Source: Heliomicrobium undosum (lineage in GTDB: Bacteria; Bacillota; Desulfitobacteriia; Heliobacteriales; Heliobacteriaceae). Taken from it: DNA of 64,000 bases. Location: the NCBI RefSeq assembly GCF_009877425.1, contig NZ_WXEY01000017.1:1-64000 (forward strand), read 5' to 3'. This document shows positions 27,793-36,586 of the stretch, piece by piece. The position numbers and the translations under genes are program-made. Below the pieces are notes generated by a model. The model saw nothing but the letters and a program-made list of their open reading frames with translations. It had not been told where the DNA came from and searched no databases. Position 1 is the first letter of the stretch. Each line of letters opens with the position of its first letter.

Positions 27793-27843
27793 GAATCGCC
27801 CTCCTCGTCCATGATGCGATGGATGGGGAGGGCGATTTTTATT
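27793..27843 (+). terminator. Terminator after sspH
   Basis: AATCGCCCTCC pairs with GGAGGGCGATT around a loop that itself contains a CCAT/ATGG pairing, followed by TTTTTATTTA. Confidence 0.75.
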
Positions 27844-27886
27844 TATATTGGAGACGTTGTTGTTGGCTCGACAGGGACACTTACGG

Positions 27887-28729
27887 TTACAGGCGGGTTG
27901 CAGGCTCTTCCGAGCAGGCTTCCGGGGCGCGCGCGCCTTCCTGCGCCAGCGGTGAAATGACCGGCGCTGACGGTGTGGACACTTCCTCGCGAGACTTGTG
28001 CCGGACGATGAGGGCCAGGCCGCCGATGCCGAAGATTCCCCCAAAGACGATGCTTTTCAGGTAGAAGTAGTACTCGTTGTAGTAACGGAGAAAGCCGTTG
28101 TTGGGCAGGGGCGTGTCCAAGATGATCAATGCGGACAGGGTGAGCAGGATGACGCCCAGCCGACCGGGGCGGCGATGCCATGTGTCGACAAACCAATCAA
28201 AGACCTCGATGTTGTCGTCCGGCATGGGGATGCCTGCCTGGCGTTTTCGCATGGCATGGTGGGCGTCAAAAAAGCCGTAGCCGATAATCACCGGCAGCAC
28301 GAGGCCGAAGGAGTCGGGAAACACGTTCCACTGCGTCAGTGCCACGGTGCCCCAGAAGAGGGCGAGCAGTTGGACGCCGCGGCGCATCAGACCGAGATAC
28401 ATCTGGCCTACTCCCGGCATGAGGGAGATCGCCATAAAGCATAAGCGCTGCAAGGCGGTGCGCTTCCGAGGTGGCGGCGCCGCGTCGTTTGCCGGCGTCG
28501 CGCTGCCGGTAGGGATTCCGCCAACGGTAGGAACGGCGGTTCCCGCCCCGTTCGGCCGGAAGCCTGCGCCGGCATAGGTGGACGATGTCCTCGGCTGACC
28601 GGCTTCGGCGGCGCATTGGGGGCAGATCCAGCCTTGTTGCACCGGCAAGAGCGGCCCGTTGTGAAAGCCGCAGAGGGCGCAGGCAGGGCGTTTGGGATGG
28701 TCGGCGTGGTCATTGTCGGGGGAAAACAT
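27887..28729 (-). CDS. Zinc-ribbon and TM2-like membrane protein
   Basis: A 280-residue protein, third gene of a minus-strand operon after the response regulator and kinase (34-base gap to the kinase). The N-terminus has a zinc ribbon (CALCGFHNG... WICPQC), then a Pro/Gly/Ala-rich linker, then four to five membrane helices beginning with a TM2-like hairpin, FMAISLMPGVGQMYLGLMRR. The start is ATG 28729 with GAGGTG nine bases upstream; the frame extends to 28846 without support. TM2 and zinc-ribbon membrane proteins are of unknown function; context suggests it is a target or accessory of the two-component pair. Confidence 0.72.
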   Translation of the reverse strand: MFSPDNDHADHPKRPACALCGFHNGPLLPVQQGWICPQCAAEAGQPRTSSTYAGAGFRPNGAGTAVPTVGGIPTGSATPANDAAPPPRKRTALQRLCFMAISLMPGVGQMYLGLMRRGVQLLALFWGTVALTQWNVFPDSFGLVLPVIIGYGFFDAHHAMRKRQAGIPMPDDNIEVFDWFVDTWHRRPGRLGVILLTLSALIILDTPLPNNGFLRYYNEYYFYLKSIVFGGIFGIGGLALIVRHKSREEVSTPSAPVISPLAQEGARAPEACSEEPATRL

Positions 28730-28763
28730 GGCGGTCACCTCATAATCGTTTTTCCGTGGCTGC

Positions 28764-30440
28764 TCATGGGGCTGCGAGCGGCAGTTGGATGAGGAAGGCG
28801 GCGCCCCCTTCGGGCGGCGTGGGCTCCAGGAGGATGCTGCCGCCATGGGCGGCGATGATCTCGCGGCTGATGGCCAGGCCGAGGCCGGTGCTGCCCTTTT
28901 TGCTGTTGCGGGCCGTATCGGCGCGAGCGAAGCGCTCGAAGAGGCGCTCGCGCAGGTGGACCGGCACGCCCATGCCTGTGTCAGCGATGCGCAACAGCGC
29001 CGTTTCGCCCTGGGCGATCAGGGTGACGTGGACGTGGATGCCGGGCGCGTTATGTTCGATGGCGTTTTTCAGCACGTTTTTGACGGCCCGCTCCAGGTGA
29101 GGTGCGTCGACGCTGGCCCACAGGGTCGTTTCCGGGATGTCTGCGTTCAGGTGTTGCCCCGCCAGTTCGATGTCGGGGAGGATGTCGGCGGTCCAGCGAC
29201 GGACGAGCTCGGCCAGGTCGGTGGGACGTCGTTGCAGGGTGAAGTCGGGATGGACCAGTTTGGCCGTCAGGAAGAGGTCATCGACGATGCGCCCCATGAC
29301 GAGGGCTTTGGCGTGGATGATCCGGCCGTATTTGCGTGCCTGCTCCGGCTCCTGGTAGGCGATGTCGCTGAGGGCTTCGGCGTACCCCTCGATGGAGGCG
29401 AGCGGGGTGCGCAGGTCATGGGAGAGGCCGGCGAAAAGGTCCCGCTGTTTGCCGGCGATCTCCTGTTCTCGCTGTTTCAGGGCGCCGAGGGCGCTGTTCA
29501 ACTGGTTGAAGACGGCGAAGAGGTCGCCGAATTCGTCTTTGCGCCAGGATTGGATGCGGTAGCTCGTATCGCCGCGTCGCATGTTCTCCAGGCCGCCGGC
29601 CAGTTTTTTCAGGGGCGCCCGCAACAGCCAGGAAAAGGCGAGGGCGGCCACCAGATTGACGGCCAGGATGCCGGCGCCGGCTGTCAGGGGGACGCCGGCG
29701 AGCAGGACGGTCCGTTCTTGGGCGTCAGGACGACGGGGAGGCTCATGGGGCGGCGGTTCGTAGCGGAGGAGCAGGTAGTAGGTTTCACTGTCTACAACCA
29801 GCGAAGCCGCCGCGTAACGGGTCTTTCCGTTGCCGCTCTCCTGATTCCGCGATACCGGATCGCTTTCGAAGAGGACGTTCACACCGTCGACGAAATCCTG
29901 CGGCGGCACGCGGATCGCTTCAATCAACTGGGCCGGGGTGTAATGGTCGGGGTAGTGATCGTTGGCGGCGATGGCGGGGTCATTGCGCGGGTTCCAGGTC
30001 GTCTTCGTGGCCAGCACCTGACCGGTCTCGTCCAGGAGTTGCACCGAAGCCGGCCAGAAGTGCAGATCGGAATCAAAGGAGAGTTCCTCAATCAGGCGTT
30101 GGCGGGCTGCGCCCTGACCGGCGCGGTTGTTCTTTTGGTCGCCTTGTTGATGACGCTGCTGGTTACCCTGCTGGGGAGACGCCATGCTGATAGGACCGGG
30201 GTTCGGCGGGTACTTGGGATTCCTGCCTGCAGTAAGCCCCGGGTCGACGGACGCTGCCGGTTCGGTCTGGAAGCGCTCCTGCCAGCGCTCGATCTGGGCG
30301 ATGGCCTGGCGGTGCTGAACGCTGCGGTCTCCGGGACGCAGCAGTTCCTGGTAGAGGATCAGCATGCCCAGCAGGGTCGATGCGGCGGTGACGACGGAGA
30401 TCAGGAGGAAGAAAAAGAAGGCCTGGGTGCGGATCTTCAT
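28764..30440 (-). CDS. Membrane sensor histidine kinase
   Basis: A 558-residue sensor kinase. Membrane helix at about 7-30, an extracellular region of some 210 residues with a low-complexity Gln/Asn-rich stretch near 90-110 (QQGNQQRHQQGDQKNN), a second helix (about 245-270), HAMP, HisKA with GLSHDLRTPLASIEGYAEAL and HATPase with NVLKNAIEHNAPG, ADTGMGVP and GSTGLGLAISREI. AGGAGG precedes ATG 30440, which overlaps the response regulator stop codon (ATGA), so the pair is translationally coupled. The frame continues to 30980 only as a shadow. The signal is unknown. Confidence 0.92.
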   Translation of the reverse strand: MKIRTQAFFFFLLISVVTAASTLLGMLILYQELLRPGDRSVQHRQAIAQIERWQERFQTEPAASVDPGLTAGRNPKYPPNPGPISMASPQQGNQQRHQQGDQKNNRAGQGAARQRLIEELSFDSDLHFWPASVQLLDETGQVLATKTTWNPRNDPAIAANDHYPDHYTPAQLIEAIRVPPQDFVDGVNVLFESDPVSRNQESGNGKTRYAAASLVVDSETYYLLLRYEPPPHEPPRRPDAQERTVLLAGVPLTAGAGILAVNLVAALAFSWLLRAPLKKLAGGLENMRRGDTSYRIQSWRKDEFGDLFAVFNQLNSALGALKQREQEIAGKQRDLFAGLSHDLRTPLASIEGYAEALSDIAYQEPEQARKYGRIIHAKALVMGRIVDDLFLTAKLVHPDFTLQRRPTDLAELVRRWTADILPDIELAGQHLNADIPETTLWASVDAPHLERAVKNVLKNAIEHNAPGIHVHVTLIAQGETALLRIADTGMGVPVHLRERLFERFARADTARNSKKGSTGLGLAISREIIAAHGGSILLEPTPPEGGAAFLIQLPLAAP

Positions 30441-31294
30441 GGCCGCTCCTCCTGAGGTCGCGGCGCCGGCATCGGCATTGACTCCCGCACCGGCACCGGC
30501 ACCGGAGCCGACGCCGGCGCCTTCAGCCGGTAGCCGAGGCCGCGGATGTTTTCCAACCAGTCGCCGGCGCCGGGCAGGGCGTCGTCGAGTTTGCGGCGAA
30601 GGCTGCGGACATGGACCATGATCGTGTTGTCGTTGCCGTAGTAGGGCTCGTGCCAGACCTGTTCGTAGACCTGCTGCTTTGTGTAGACGCGGCCCGGTGT
30701 GGCGGCGAAGAGGCGCAGCAGTTCCCACTCCTTGGCGCGCAGGTCGAGGGCGGCGCCGTTCAGTTGCGCCTCGGCGCGGATAGGATCGAGATAGAGCGGG
30801 CCGACGGCGATGGGCGCTTCGACGGTTATCTGGCGGTTGCGGCGGCGCAGGTGGGCATTGACGCGGGCCACCAACTCGCGGGGGCTGAAGGGCTTGGCCA
30901 CATAGTCGATGGCCCCCAGGTTGAGGCCCAGGATGCGGTCGGGTTCGTCGCCGCGGGCTGAGAGGATGAAGAGGGGGCATTCCAACTCGTCCCGCAGCAT
31001 CCGGCAGACGTCCAGGCCGTTTACCTTGGGCATCATCACATCGAGGATGACCAGGTCCGGTCGTTCAGTGCGGGCCAGCCGCAACGCTTCTTCCCCGTCA
31101 GCGGCGAGCAGCACGGCGTAGCCGTCATGTTCCAGGTAGCCGGCGACGAGTTCGCGCAGTTCCGGGTCATCGTCGGCCAGGAGGATGCGCAGGGGCGGCC
31201 CGTTGGCGTCGCGACTGCTGGGCGGTGCAGGTTCCAATCGGCCATGTCTCCTTTCGGCACGCTTGTCTATCGCCTGTTGAAAGGCGCTTTTCAA
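30437..31294 (-). CDS. OmpR/PhoB-family response regulator
   Basis: A receiver plus winged-helix DNA-binding protein of up to 285 residues. The receiver has LLADDDPEL, phospho-acceptor LVILDVMMPKVNG and YVAKPFSP; the DNA-binding domain has LRAKEWELLRLFAATPGRVYTKQQ and VHVRSLRRKLD. The start is uncertain: TTG 31294 has no ribosome site, whereas TTG 31237 has AAAGGAG about ten bases upstream and removes an unusual 19-residue leader. The C-terminus has a Pro-rich extension (about 265-285). It leads the operon with the kinase and TM2-like gene, and a promoter with tandem half-sites lies upstream. Confidence 0.92.
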   Translation of the reverse strand: MKSAFQQAIDKRAERRHGRLEPAPPSSRDANGPPLRILLADDDPELRELVAGYLEHDGYAVLLAADGEEALRLARTERPDLVILDVMMPKVNGLDVCRMLRDELECPLFILSARGDEPDRILGLNLGAIDYVAKPFSPRELVARVNAHLRRRNRQITVEAPIAVGPLYLDPIRAEAQLNGAALDLRAKEWELLRLFAATPGRVYTKQQVYEQVWHEPYYGNDNTIMVHVRSLRRKLDDALPGAGDWLENIRGLGYRLKAPASAPVPVPVRESMPMPAPRPQEERP

Positions 31295-31343
31295 GCGGCG
31301 GTTTTTTCACCAGGGGGAGGGAATCAGCGGTCTCGCTAAGAAC

Positions 31344-31371
31344 AGTATAAGGGATGCGCCTTTCGTGAAAA
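31344..31371 (-). promoter_or_regulatory. Promoter of the response regulator operon
   Basis: On the minus strand TTTTCA (31371-31366) and TATACT (31349-31344) are 16 bases apart. The weak -35 box fits a promoter that needs an activator. Confidence 0.5.
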
Positions 31372-31381
31372 TAAGACGAAT

Positions 31382-31401
31382 CTTAATTCAGCCTTAAATC
31401 A
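31382..31401. promoter_or_regulatory. Tandem OmpR-type half-sites
   Basis: CTTAATTCA (31382-31390) and CTTAAATCA (31393-31401) are direct repeats starting 11 bases apart, the spacing used by OmpR/PhoB regulators. They lie directly upstream of the weak -35 box of the response regulator promoter and 70-90 bases before the divergent glycosidase-like gene. Confidence 0.5.
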
Positions 31402-31470
31402 GGGGACAAGTTTTCTGTGAACGGTAATGGATGCCGGGCGGGTGTCCCTTTGTGGCGATGGCGGAGGTGT

Positions 31471-34032
31471 ATGCGCTTGAGGTTCAAGGTGGTCACGACC
31501 GGGAAGGTCCTTCTTTGCCTGTTGGCGTGCGGGCTTTTTCTTACTGGTCCGTTGCAGCCGATGTTCGCTGCCGACCGGCGAGCCGTTGCAGGTGAGGTGG
31601 CGGCAGTTCCCCTGGAGAACGCTGCAACGAGCACGGAGACATCCGGCGTTCCCTTTATCTACGATGGCTTTGAGGCAGGGCTTGTCGATTGGACACTTCA
31701 ATCGAAGGGCAACGGGGGCGAAGGGACCGTCAGCCTGGAAAGCGGATCTTATACAGGGCGCGGCGATTCTGCCGGCGGCAGCAATGCCGCCTGGGGCGGT
31801 TATGCTAGCGCGGGCGGCTATGGCGCTGGGGGCGGCGATTCTCCCGCAGGCGTCCATTCTGTTCGAATCGCCCCGGCAGGCGATGGTGAGTGGCGCTTTT
31901 CGACCCCCAAAAAAATCCCTGTCGCCACCGGTGATCTCCTTGAACTGAAAGGATGGATCAAGCGCCTGGGAAGCGGGGCCGCGACGCTAAGCGCAAGGGG
32001 CTGCGATGCGCGAGGGAATGCGGTGGAATGGCAGATCGACGCGCCGGTGATCGAGGGGGATGCGGCATGGGGTGTCGTCGCCACCCGCCTGGTGATTCCG
32101 CCCGGCATCGCCTATATCCAGCCCCAACTGGCGGGGCAGGGCGGCGGCGTCACCTGGGCCGATGACCTGTCGCTTACCCCGGTGATGGCGCCCAGGCGGA
32201 ATCCGGCTATGCCTGCGCAAGCGCGTACAGAAAATGCGGTTTTCTCCATCGCCGTACATACGGACGATCTGACGCTGGCTGTCACCGACAAGCGGACAGG
32301 CCAGGCATGGCGGCAGCAGGCGCTGCGTTCCGACTTTATCCTGATCGATATCCAGTCTGGCAAGCAGATTGTGATGGCATTGCGGCATATCGCCAGCGGG
32401 AACGATGTGCTGGCCACTATCAAGCCAATCGGCGACAGCCCCGAATTTACCGTCACCCTGTCGGGGGAAGGGATGCTGGGGTCGGCGCTGCGCTTTCCCC
32501 ATCCCTTTGTCAGCGGGCCGGGAACACAAGCGGTGATCCCGCGCGGACAGGGCATCCTCTGGCCTGCCGATGCCCCCTCCCTTCCCTTCATGCGTCTTCC
32601 CGCCTACAGCGGGGAAGGACTTGCGATGCCTTTTTGGGGCATCACCGACGGCGAGCGGGGGTTAATGACCCTTCTGGAGACGCCGGACGACAGTGCTGTT
32701 CATTTGGAGCGGATCGAGGGGAAACTGGCTTTGTCGCCCCAGTGGGAACCGCAAAAAGGACGATTCGCCTATGACCGACGCCTCCGCTATATCCTCTTTG
32801 ACCGGGGCGGTTTTGTGGCCATGGCCAAGCGTTACCGGGAATATGTCCGGTCAGGCGACCGGTTCGTCTCCTTGGAGAAAAAAGCCCGCGATAATCGTGA
32901 ACTGAACAAACTGATCGGCGCCGCCAATATCTGGTATGAGGGAAAGGGCGATCCGGAGGTTGCGGGGGAAATGAAGGCCTTGCAATTCGACAAGGTGCTG
33001 TGGAACCATGTCGAGGGCGACACTCAGGCTGCCCTAGGGCCGGAAGCCATTCAGCAGATCAATGCCTTGGGATATCTCTGTGGGCGGTCTGACCTGTTTC
33101 ATCAGGTCGTGAACCCGGAGAAGGCGGAACATCTGGCGGCGGGGCTGGATCCGCGCTGGCCCCAGTCGATCTGGCCCGACGGACTCGTCACTGGTCCCGA
33201 TGGCGAGTGGGTGCGCGGCTGGAAGGCCAAAGCCAAGGACGGCGGGTGGATCGACGGCGCCATTGTCAGTGACGAAGCGGCGCTGAGCGTCGCCCGCTGG
33301 CGGATTCCCACGGTGTTGAAGGACTCCCCTTATGGCGCTTGGCTGATCGACGGGGTGACTTCTCTGCCCTGGCAGGAAGACTACCATCAGCGCCATCCGA
33401 TGACACGCAGCCAGAGCCGGCAGTCGAGAATGAACCTGCTCAAAGTCGCCTCCAGCGAACTGAAACGGGTGACCGGGAGTGTCGGCGGCCATGACGCGGC
33501 AACACCCTTTGTCCACTATTTCGAAGGGATGATGGGTGTGACGCCGCAGGCTGGTCCGGGCGGCGGTGTTGATTCCACCGCCGGGGGAAAGGCCGGGTCA
33601 CAACCGGCTGCCGCCCTTTCGGCGGATCACCGGTACGGGATTCCCTTGTGGGAACTGGTGCATCATGACAGTGTCTTGTCCTACTGGCGGCGCGACGAAG
33701 GCAACAACAGCCTGCCGGAGCAGTGGGAAAAGCGGGATCTTTTCAACATCCTTTACGGGACGCCGCCGCTGTACACCCTCGACCGGGACGGGTGGAAAAA
33801 AGACAAGCAGCGCCTTGCTGAAAGCTATCAGAAGGTCAGTTCCGTCGCCCGGAAGGTGGGAACGGCTGAGATGACCGATTTTCGCTTTCTGACACCGGAC
33901 CGGTCGGTGCAGCAGTCGGTCTTTGCCAACGGCGTGACAGTGACGGTCAATTTCGGCAGCCATGCATACACCATCAATGCCTGGTCGGAACTGAAGCCGA
34001 TGGGATATCTGGTGACGGATACGAAAAAATAA
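31471..34032 (+). CDS. Secreted glycoside hydrolase-like protein
   Basis: An 853-residue secreted protein. A signal peptide (residues 1 to about 31, VLLCLLACGLFLTGPLQPMFAADR) is followed by a carbohydrate-binding-like beta-sandwich (about 60-235, FIYDGFEAGLVDWTLQS with a Gly/Ser-rich loop), a mutarotase-like beta region (about 255-470) and a probable catalytic barrel (about 500-760). The overall order recalls GH101/DUF5696-type proteins, but I cannot name a family or the catalytic acids. ATG 31471 is chosen because it begins the signal peptide and GGAGGT lies three to four bases upstream. It is divergent from the response regulator and may be its target. Confidence 0.55.
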   Translation: MRLRFKVVTTGKVLLCLLACGLFLTGPLQPMFAADRRAVAGEVAAVPLENAATSTETSGVPFIYDGFEAGLVDWTLQSKGNGGEGTVSLESGSYTGRGDSAGGSNAAWGGYASAGGYGAGGGDSPAGVHSVRIAPAGDGEWRFSTPKKIPVATGDLLELKGWIKRLGSGAATLSARGCDARGNAVEWQIDAPVIEGDAAWGVVATRLVIPPGIAYIQPQLAGQGGGVTWADDLSLTPVMAPRRNPAMPAQARTENAVFSIAVHTDDLTLAVTDKRTGQAWRQQALRSDFILIDIQSGKQIVMALRHIASGNDVLATIKPIGDSPEFTVTLSGEGMLGSALRFPHPFVSGPGTQAVIPRGQGILWPADAPSLPFMRLPAYSGEGLAMPFWGITDGERGLMTLLETPDDSAVHLERIEGKLALSPQWEPQKGRFAYDRRLRYILFDRGGFVAMAKRYREYVRSGDRFVSLEKKARDNRELNKLIGAANIWYEGKGDPEVAGEMKALQFDKVLWNHVEGDTQAALGPEAIQQINALGYLCGRSDLFHQVVNPEKAEHLAAGLDPRWPQSIWPDGLVTGPDGEWVRGWKAKAKDGGWIDGAIVSDEAALSVARWRIPTVLKDSPYGAWLIDGVTSLPWQEDYHQRHPMTRSQSRQSRMNLLKVASSELKRVTGSVGGHDAATPFVHYFEGMMGVTPQAGPGGGVDSTAGGKAGSQPAAALSADHRYGIPLWELVHHDSVLSYWRRDEGNNSLPEQWEKRDLFNILYGTPPLYTLDRDGWKKDKQRLAESYQKVSSVARKVGTAEMTDFRFLTPDRSVQQSVFANGVTVTVNFGSHAYTINAWSELKPMGYLVTDTKK

Positions 34033-34062
34033 AGCCGGCAAGACGCTCTCAAGCGCTGCCGG
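34033..34062 (+). terminator. Hairpin without T tract
   Basis: GCCGGCA pairs with TGCCGGC (inner GCG/CGC pairing) between the glycosidase-like gene and the aminotransferase. There is no T run, so partial termination or transcript processing is as likely as full termination. Confidence 0.4.
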
Positions 34063-34090
34063 CGGTATGCTAGATGAGGTGGATGACAAC

Positions 34091-35272
34091 ATGACAAACC
34101 TGACCTGTTCTTTTGACGAACGAATCGAACGGCGCCGCACCAACTGCTTAAAATGGGATGCCCTCCGTGACGCTTTCGGGCAGGAAGACCTGCTGCCCCT
34201 TTGGGTGGCCGATATGGACTTCCCATCGCCGCCGGCGGTGATCGAGGTCCTGCAGGAGAAGGCCGCCCACCGGGTCTACGGCTACCACGTCCGCAGCGAA
34301 TCCTTTTTTGAATCCGTCGTCGAATGGTTTGGACGCCGCCATGGCTGGGCTATCGAGCGGGAGTGGATCGCCCTGACGCCTGGGGTGGTGCCGTCGATCT
34401 GCCTGGCCATCCAGGCTTTCACAGCCCCTGGCGACGGCGTCGTCATCCAGTCGCCTGTCTACCCGCCCTTTTTCCGCTGTGTCAACGAAAACGGCCGCCG
34501 GCTGGTGGAGAACCCGCTCCGCCAGGTGGACGGCTGCTATGAGATCGACTTCGACGACTTGGCAGCCAAACTGGATGACGGTGTCAGGATGCTGGTCCTC
34601 TGCAGCCCCCACAACCCTGTCGGGCGCGTCTGGACCGAGGCGGAATTGCGCCGGATCAACGAGCTCTGCCGGGAGCGGGACATCATCGTCCTCTCCGATG
34701 AGATCCACTGCGACCTCGTCTTCCGGGGACATCGCCACATCCCCTTCGCCGCTTTGGGCGCCGATGCGGCGGCCCGCACGGTCACCTGTGTGGCGCCGAG
34801 CAAGACCTTCAATATCGCCGGGTTGAACACGTCTTTTGTGATCATCTCTGACGGCGGGCTGCGGCGGCGCTTCCGGAAGCATATGGCCGCCCTCAGCCTG
34901 GGGGAAGGGAATCTCTTCGGCGTCGCGGCGTCGGAAGCGGCGTACCGGCACGGCGACGCCTGGCTCGATGCGCTGCTTCCATACCTGGAGGACAATGCCG
35001 ACTATTTCGTGCGCTATGTGCGCGAGCGGCTGCCTGAACTGCAGGTGGTGAAACCGGAAGGGACCTACCTGGGCTGGCTGGACTGCCGCAGTTTGGGACT
35101 GGCCCCGGCGGAACTAAAACGATTTTTCGTCGAGAAGGCGAAGGTGGGGTTGAATGACGGTCTCACCTTCGGCCGGCCCGGCGCCGGGTTCGCCCGCATC
35201 AACTTCGGCTGTCCGCAAGCGGTCTTGGCCGAGGGGATGCAGCGGATCGAGGCGGCGCTGCGCAGCAGGTGA
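34091..35272 (+). CDS. MalY/PatB-type PLP C-S lyase/aminotransferase
   Basis: A 393-residue fold-type I PLP enzyme of the MalY/PatB group, which splits cystathionine or cysteine to thiol, pyruvate and ammonia. Seen: NCLKWDALRDAFG and WVADMDFPSPPAV at the start (the MalY hallmark), LCSPHNPVGRVW, LSDEIHCDLVF (PLP-pairing aspartate) and APSKTFNIAGLN with the Schiff-base lysine near residue 240. The arginine FGRPGAGFARINFG that holds the substrate carboxylate is present. ATG 34091 has GAGGTGG eight bases upstream, better than ATG 34067. The gene is ended by a bidirectional terminator. Confidence 0.9.
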   Translation: MTNLTCSFDERIERRRTNCLKWDALRDAFGQEDLLPLWVADMDFPSPPAVIEVLQEKAAHRVYGYHVRSESFFESVVEWFGRRHGWAIEREWIALTPGVVPSICLAIQAFTAPGDGVVIQSPVYPPFFRCVNENGRRLVENPLRQVDGCYEIDFDDLAAKLDDGVRMLVLCSPHNPVGRVWTEAELRRINELCRERDIIVLSDEIHCDLVFRGHRHIPFAALGADAAARTVTCVAPSKTFNIAGLNTSFVIISDGGLRRRFRKHMAALSLGEGNLFGVAASEAAYRHGDAWLDALLPYLEDNADYFVRYVRERLPELQVVKPEGTYLGWLDCRSLGLAPAELKRFFVEKAKVGLNDGLTFGRPGAGFARINFGCPQAVLAEGMQRIEAALRSR

Positions 35273-35288
35273 TATTATGAAAAAAGAA

Positions 35289-35338
35289 CTGCCAAAGAGG
35301 AGACAGGCGATCCTGCAACCTCTTTGGCAGTTTTTATT
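35289..35338. terminator. Bidirectional terminator
   Basis: A twelve-base stem (CTGCCAAAGAGG with CCTCTTTGGCAG) is flanked by A-rich sequence on the left and TTTTTATT on the right, so it can stop both convergent genes. Confidence 0.85.
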
Positions 35339-35350
35339 ACCTTTTACAAA

Positions 35351-36163
35351 TTAACAGCAGCAGCCGCTCCGGCGATAAGCGCCATGGTGGGTCGGGCCGA
35401 CGTAGCCGTTGAGGGGGAAGCCGAGACGGATCGCTTCAGTGATGAATTTCTTCGCCGTTCCGATGGCGTCGCGGACGGACTCGCCTTTGGCCAGTCCGGC
35501 GGCGATGGCTGCCGAGGTGGTGCAGCCGGCGCCATGGGTGTAGGTGGTGTTGAACCGCTCCGACTCCAGGACCTCGAAGGTCTTGCCATCGAAGAGCAGG
35601 TCGATGGCCGTCTCGCCGGCCAGCTTGCCGCCGCCCTTGATCAGGACATAGGCGACGCCGAGCTTGTGGATGGCTTCTGCGGCTTCCTTCATATCGTCGA
35701 GTGTTTTGATCGGGGCATGGCCGCTCAACTGGGCCGCCTCAAAGAGGTTCGGCGTGACGACGGTGGCCCGGGGGACGAGCACATCGCGCAGGCTGACCAG
35801 GTTGTCCGGCTGCATGACCTCGTCGGTGCCCTTGCAGACCATGACCGGGTCGACGACGACGTTCTTCAGGTTGTGGCGGTCGATGGTGCGGGCGGCCACT
35901 TCGACGATCTCAGGGGTGCCGAGCATCCCTGTCTTCATGGCCTCGACGCCGATGGAGAGGATCGTGTCCAACTGGGCTTCCAAGGTCTCGATGGCGATGG
36001 GGAAGACCTTGTGGGACCAGTCCTTCGGGTCCATGGAAACGATGGTGGTGATGGCCGTCATGCCGTAGACGCCCAGTTCTTGAAAGGTCTTCAGATCGGC
36101 CTGGATGCCGGCTCCGCCGCTGCTGTCGGAACCGGCGATGGTTAACGCCTTGGGAATGGTCAT
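35351..36163 (-). CDS. pdxK: Pyridoxal/hydroxymethylpyrimidine kinase (PdxK, ThiD-like)
   Basis: A 270-residue ribokinase-fold enzyme very similar in plan to the Bacillus PdxK (ThiD2): KALTIAGSDSSGGAGIQADLKTF, VVVDPVMVCKGTDEV, TVVTPNLFEAAQLSG and the anion-hole TYTHGAGCTTSAA with catalytic aspartate position occupied by the GAGC type. It would phosphorylate pyridoxal/pyridoxine and perhaps HMP. It ends in GYVGPTHHGAYRRSGCCC; the three terminal cysteines are unusual. The start has GAGGAGGAG eight bases upstream. The promoter is far upstream, leaving a leader of about 160 bases. Confidence 0.88.
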   Translation of the reverse strand: MTIPKALTIAGSDSSGGAGIQADLKTFQELGVYGMTAITTIVSMDPKDWSHKVFPIAIETLEAQLDTILSIGVEAMKTGMLGTPEIVEVAARTIDRHNLKNVVVDPVMVCKGTDEVMQPDNLVSLRDVLVPRATVVTPNLFEAAQLSGHAPIKTLDDMKEAAEAIHKLGVAYVLIKGGGKLAGETAIDLLFDGKTFEVLESERFNTTYTHGAGCTTSAAIAAGLAKGESVRDAIGTAKKFITEAIRLGFPLNGYVGPTHHGAYRRSGCCC

Positions 36164-36329
36164 GGGATGCTCCTCCTCATTGCTTGCCGTCAGTCGACGA
36201 AATCATTGCTATGGTTTGTATCCCGAGTGTCGCCGTAAAGTATGCGCGTCTCCGGCAGCCGCAGGCATTTGGCGGCATGCTTCTATGGAAAAGGCAGGCC
36301 TTTCTGCGACAGGCGGAAAGTCTTCCTCA

Positions 36330-36357
36330 ATTATAACAACCCTTGTAACAATGGCAA
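36330..36357 (-). promoter_or_regulatory. Promoter of pdxK
   Basis: On the minus strand TTGCCA (36357-36352) and TATAAT (36335-36330) are 16 bases apart, near consensus. Confidence 0.6.
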
Positions 36358-36547
36358 CCCTTCCAACAAGCCCAACCCTTCCACGAAGGCCATGCTTACA
36401 GCGGCCACTGGCTCAGGCTTTTGCCCGACTTTCCCCCAGTGCGCTCTTTATTATCGAAACGAAAATCGCACTCCCTCTGTTTTCACTCTTTGGGCGCGTC
36501 TCCGGTTATGATAAACTACAATTTGTAGAAGAATAACAATTAACAAG

Positions 36548-36570
36548 AAAATCCATTGGGGGATTTTTTT
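36548..36570 (+). terminator. Short hairpin with T7 run in the glnS leader
   Basis: AAATCC pairs with GGATTT around ATTGGG, followed by T's to 36570, only 17 bases before the glnS start. It could attenuate glnS, but the stem is short. Confidence 0.35.
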
Positions 36571-36586
36571 AAGAAAGGTGAGCGCT

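Larger units (their letters stand above)
36164..36586. other. 423-base divergent region between pdxK and glnS
   Basis: No gene is seen. It holds the pdxK promoter at 36330-36357, a leader of about 160 bases for pdxK with no recognisable riboswitch core, and a short hairpin with T run just before glnS. The middle (36330-36390) is poor in G with repeated AACCCTT units. Confidence 0.5.

Noticed and set aside
27538-28044. Minus-strand ORF across the sspH repeats
   Set aside because: It overlaps sspH and its terminator, has no ribosome site, and its repeats merely reflect the DNA repeats.
28785-30455. 556-codon plus-strand ORF opposite the sensor kinase
   Set aside because: The minus strand holds intact HisKA/HATPase motifs coupled to a response regulator; the plus frame is repetitive and lacks a ribosome site.
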